Source: Bacteroidaceae bacterium (GTDB lineage: Bacteria > Bacteroidota > Bacteroidia > Bacteroidales > Bacteroidaceae). Taken from it: 7,388 nt of DNA. Position 1 is the first letter of the stretch. Each line of letters opens with the position of its first letter. The notes below the pieces were generated by a model. It did not search any database. It was not told the origin of the DNA and was given only the letters and a program-made list of their open reading frames with translations. The stretch covers positions 1 through 7,388 of the forward strand of contig JAEDIG010000124.1 of assembly GCA_016292545.1 (NCBI GenBank). Reading direction: 5' to 3'. Shown here piece by piece: positions 6,201-7,388 of the stretch. The position numbers were made by a program, and so were the translations under genes.

Positions 6201-6385
6201 ATGAGCACGCCCCGGAGGGGCAAAAGCCATCAGCCCAGGGCAGAGCGAAGCGGCACCCTGGGTATCAAAGAACAGATGATAGGCACCGTCGCCCTACAGG
6301 GGCAACCGACGCCAAGCCGAGAGCAATGCCAAGCTCGCTTGAGCATTGCCGAGGCGCGAAGGAGGAAGGCGAAGCCAAAAGCCGG
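6201..6385. repeat. GC-rich hairpin array, REP/RAYT-like mobile repeat
   Basis: Four inverted repeats lie in a row: GCCCC/GGGGC with loop GGA (6209-6221), CCCAGGG/CCCTGGG (6234-6262), GCCCT/GGGGC with loop ACA (6291-6303), and GCAATGC/GCATTGC with an inner CAAGC/GCTTG (6323-6349). The combination of a CCCAGGG...CCCTGGG hairpin next to a GCCCC...GGGGC hairpin resembles noncoding repeats that I recall as common in Bacteroidota and linked to Y1-type (RAYT) transposases. No transposase gene is present here. Outer boundaries are approximate. The in-frame ORF across it shows no protein-like features. Confidence 0.5.
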
Positions 6386-6649
6386 AATAGATGTAGGAGG
6401 AACACACCCATGCCATTACTGATAGTCCTTCTTTTGCCTCTGTAGGACGTTATTCGATTTTCCAATTGATACCCCTGAACGCGGTTGTTCAGAAGGATAT
6501 ACTCCATTTACTTCCTTGATGCTCATGTTCATGATGTGATGTTACCTAACTGGAGAAATTTTGTTGCCCAGCAATTTTTTCCCGGCTGGGTAGTTTTGCG
6601 GCATGTTTTATACCCAGAGCATTCCGCTTATGCTTACGACATGAGGATA
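6386..6649. other. Gene-free intergenic stretch with small hairpins and a decayed repeat
   Basis: No credible gene is seen here. Short inverted repeats occur at GTCCT/AGGAC (6425-6448), CTGAAC/GTTCAG with a 6-nt loop (6475-6492), CCCAGC/GCTGGG (6567-6590) and AGCAT/ATGCT (6618-6634). The stretch 6610-6649, beginning ATACCCAG and containing CCGCTT, resembles a decayed inverted copy of the CCCAGGG-type hairpin at 6234-6262. Together with 6001-6200 this is the convergent gap between the phosphoesterase and the GH32 gene, so promoters are not expected. Confidence 0.45.
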
Positions 6650-6703
6650 GCCAGTGTCGTCAGCACCCGAACTGCCATAAAGCAGATGGTTGACGACACT
6701 GGC
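6650..6703. repeat. Perfect 13-bp inverted repeat in convergent intergenic region
   Basis: GCCAGTGTCGTCA (6650-6662) and TGACGACACTGGC (6691-6703) are exact reverse complements around a 28-nt loop. The loop itself can form CTGC/GCAG. The left arm can alternatively pair through TGTCGT (6655-6660) with ACGACA at 6636-6641. No T-tract follows on either strand, so it is not a standard intrinsic terminator for the GH32 gene that ends 56 nt away. Confidence 0.75.
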
Positions 6704-6758
6704 AAACAACCAACATGAAAATTATCCTTGAGGAAAAGATTCGTCTGTGATATGAATT

Positions 6759-7388
6759 TTAGAAAACATACGCTTTTGCCCCTTCCACCCTGGCATTGCC
6801 GTCGAGGGTATAGAAACGCACACGGTCGTAGGGCTTAGTGGGGAATACAAGATTGGTCATTGCTATGCGTCCACCGTCAACGAAGAGTTCCACCGAACTT
6901 TTGTCAACGAAGATGTCGAAATGGCGCTTGTTGCCCTCGCAGAGGTTGAGCGGAGCCCAGGTGCCCAAGGCAAAGTCATTGACATAGTTGACAGAGTTCT
7001 TCTGGCGCATTGTCATAGGGTCATCCTTGCGCACCGTAAACTCATAGTTGTTCTCGATGTCGTGGGGAGCGGAACGCTTGCCGAAACCAGCCACACCGCT
7101 CTCGGTGCGGTCCATCACTACCCGCTGCTTGTCGAGGTCGAGATAGATGAGCGTGTGCTCGCCCTTGTCGTTCGCCAGTTCGATACCCACGGTCTTGGCA
7201 GTGGCGGCAGTGATGTCGGCTTCCACCTCGAAGGCACCTTCGCCGCCCAATATCTTCACCTCACCCTTGCCGTTGACCTGAAAATCGCCGATTTCAACGA
7301 TCTGCTTGCGCAAAACCTTCGTTTCCTCCACAACATTTGCCGAGAGATAGTACTCGCCGTCCTTCTCATACATTCGCAACTCGCGAGG
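6759..7388 (-). CDS. GH32 fructan hydrolase (levanase/inulinase-like), C-terminal part
   Basis: The minus-strand frame is open from the right edge of the window (7388) to a TAA at 6759-6761, giving the last 209 residues of a longer protein. The first residues visible are PREL, the usual junction where the GH32 beta-propeller passes into its C-terminal beta-sandwich. The sandwich then follows, with the typical FDIFVDKSSVELFVDGG and TNLVFP stretches near the end. The TTG at 7377-7379 is internal and is not the true start. GH32 enzymes cleave beta-fructosides such as levan, inulin or sucrose (family knowledge). The catalytic propeller and its aspartate/glutamate motifs lie outside the window, so activity and linkage preference cannot be judged. 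It runs toward the phosphoesterase gene and is a separate transcription unit. Confidence 0.87.
   Translation of the reverse strand, partial: PRELRMYEKDGEYYLSANVVEETKVLRKQIVEIGDFQVNGKGEVKILGGEGAFEVEADITAATAKTVGIELANDKGEHTLIYLDLDKQRVVMDRTESGVAGFGKRSAPHDIENNYEFTVRKDDPMTMRQKNSVNYVNDFALGTWAPLNLCEGNKRHFDIFVDKSSVELFVDGGRIAMTNLVFPTKPYDRVRFYTLDGNARVEGAKAYVF

Noticed and set aside
6189..6422. 77-codon open frame in the intergenic region
   Set aside because: It consists of the GC-rich hairpin repeats and has no protein-like pattern or promoter.
6591..6598. TAGTTTTG as a promoter for a small RNA
   Set aside because: It fits TAnnTTTG, but no -33 element lies at the proper distance and no terminator with a T-tract follows.
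6485..6718. 77-codon open frame before the GH32 gene end
   Set aside because: It runs through several inverted repeats with no recognisable domain, signal or upstream promoter.

Overview
The window reads as a chromosomal segment from a member of Bacteroidota, most likely order Bacteroidales (Prevotella- or Bacteroides-like). The evidence is: exact matches to the Bacteroidota -7 promoter element TAnnTTTG ahead of two genes, A-rich leaders without Shine-Dalgarno sequences, a NamZ-type muramidase, secreted carbohydrate-active enzymes of the GH28/GH49 and GH32 type, and an AAA/DUF4143 ATPase of the kind that is abundant in this phylum. Genus and species cannot be fixed from the sequence alone.

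Layout from left to right. The window opens inside a tRNA-Asn(GTT) gene, followed by a hairpin that looks like its terminator. Next is a GC-rich gene for a secreted NamZ/DUF1343 exo-N-acetylmuramidase (122-1318). An A/T-richer stretch follows. It holds a Bacteroidota-type promoter, three 33-nt leader repeats and an AAA ATPase gene with a DUF4143-type C-terminus (1509-2858). Directly after the ATPase stop codon is a second, slightly diverged copy of the last 33 nt of the muramidase gene, including its stop codon. The ATPase module therefore lies between two copies of one gene end, which looks like an insertion that rebuilt the end of its target.

A new promoter element then precedes a probable two-gene operon: a secreted right-handed beta-helix glycosidase of clan GH-N (2976-4538) and, 25 nt later, an exported calcineurin-like metallophosphoesterase with a twin-arginine-like leader (4564-6000). 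A 758-nt convergent intergenic region follows (6001-6758) with no credible gene. It contains a 4 x 23-nt tandem repeat closed by an inverted copy, an array of GC-rich hairpins resembling a REP/RAYT-type mobile repeat, traces of a second decayed copy of it, and a perfect 13-bp inverted repeat. The window ends in the 3' part of a GH32 fructan hydrolase on the minus strand.

Taken together, the conserved genes concern extracytoplasmic glycan breakdown: muropeptide sugar release, a polysaccharide lyase/hydrolase-like helix enzyme, a phosphoesterase, and fructan hydrolysis. The ATPase cassette and the intergenic repeats are accessory. The most unusual part is the ATPase cassette with its 33-nt leader repeats and the duplicated namZ end.
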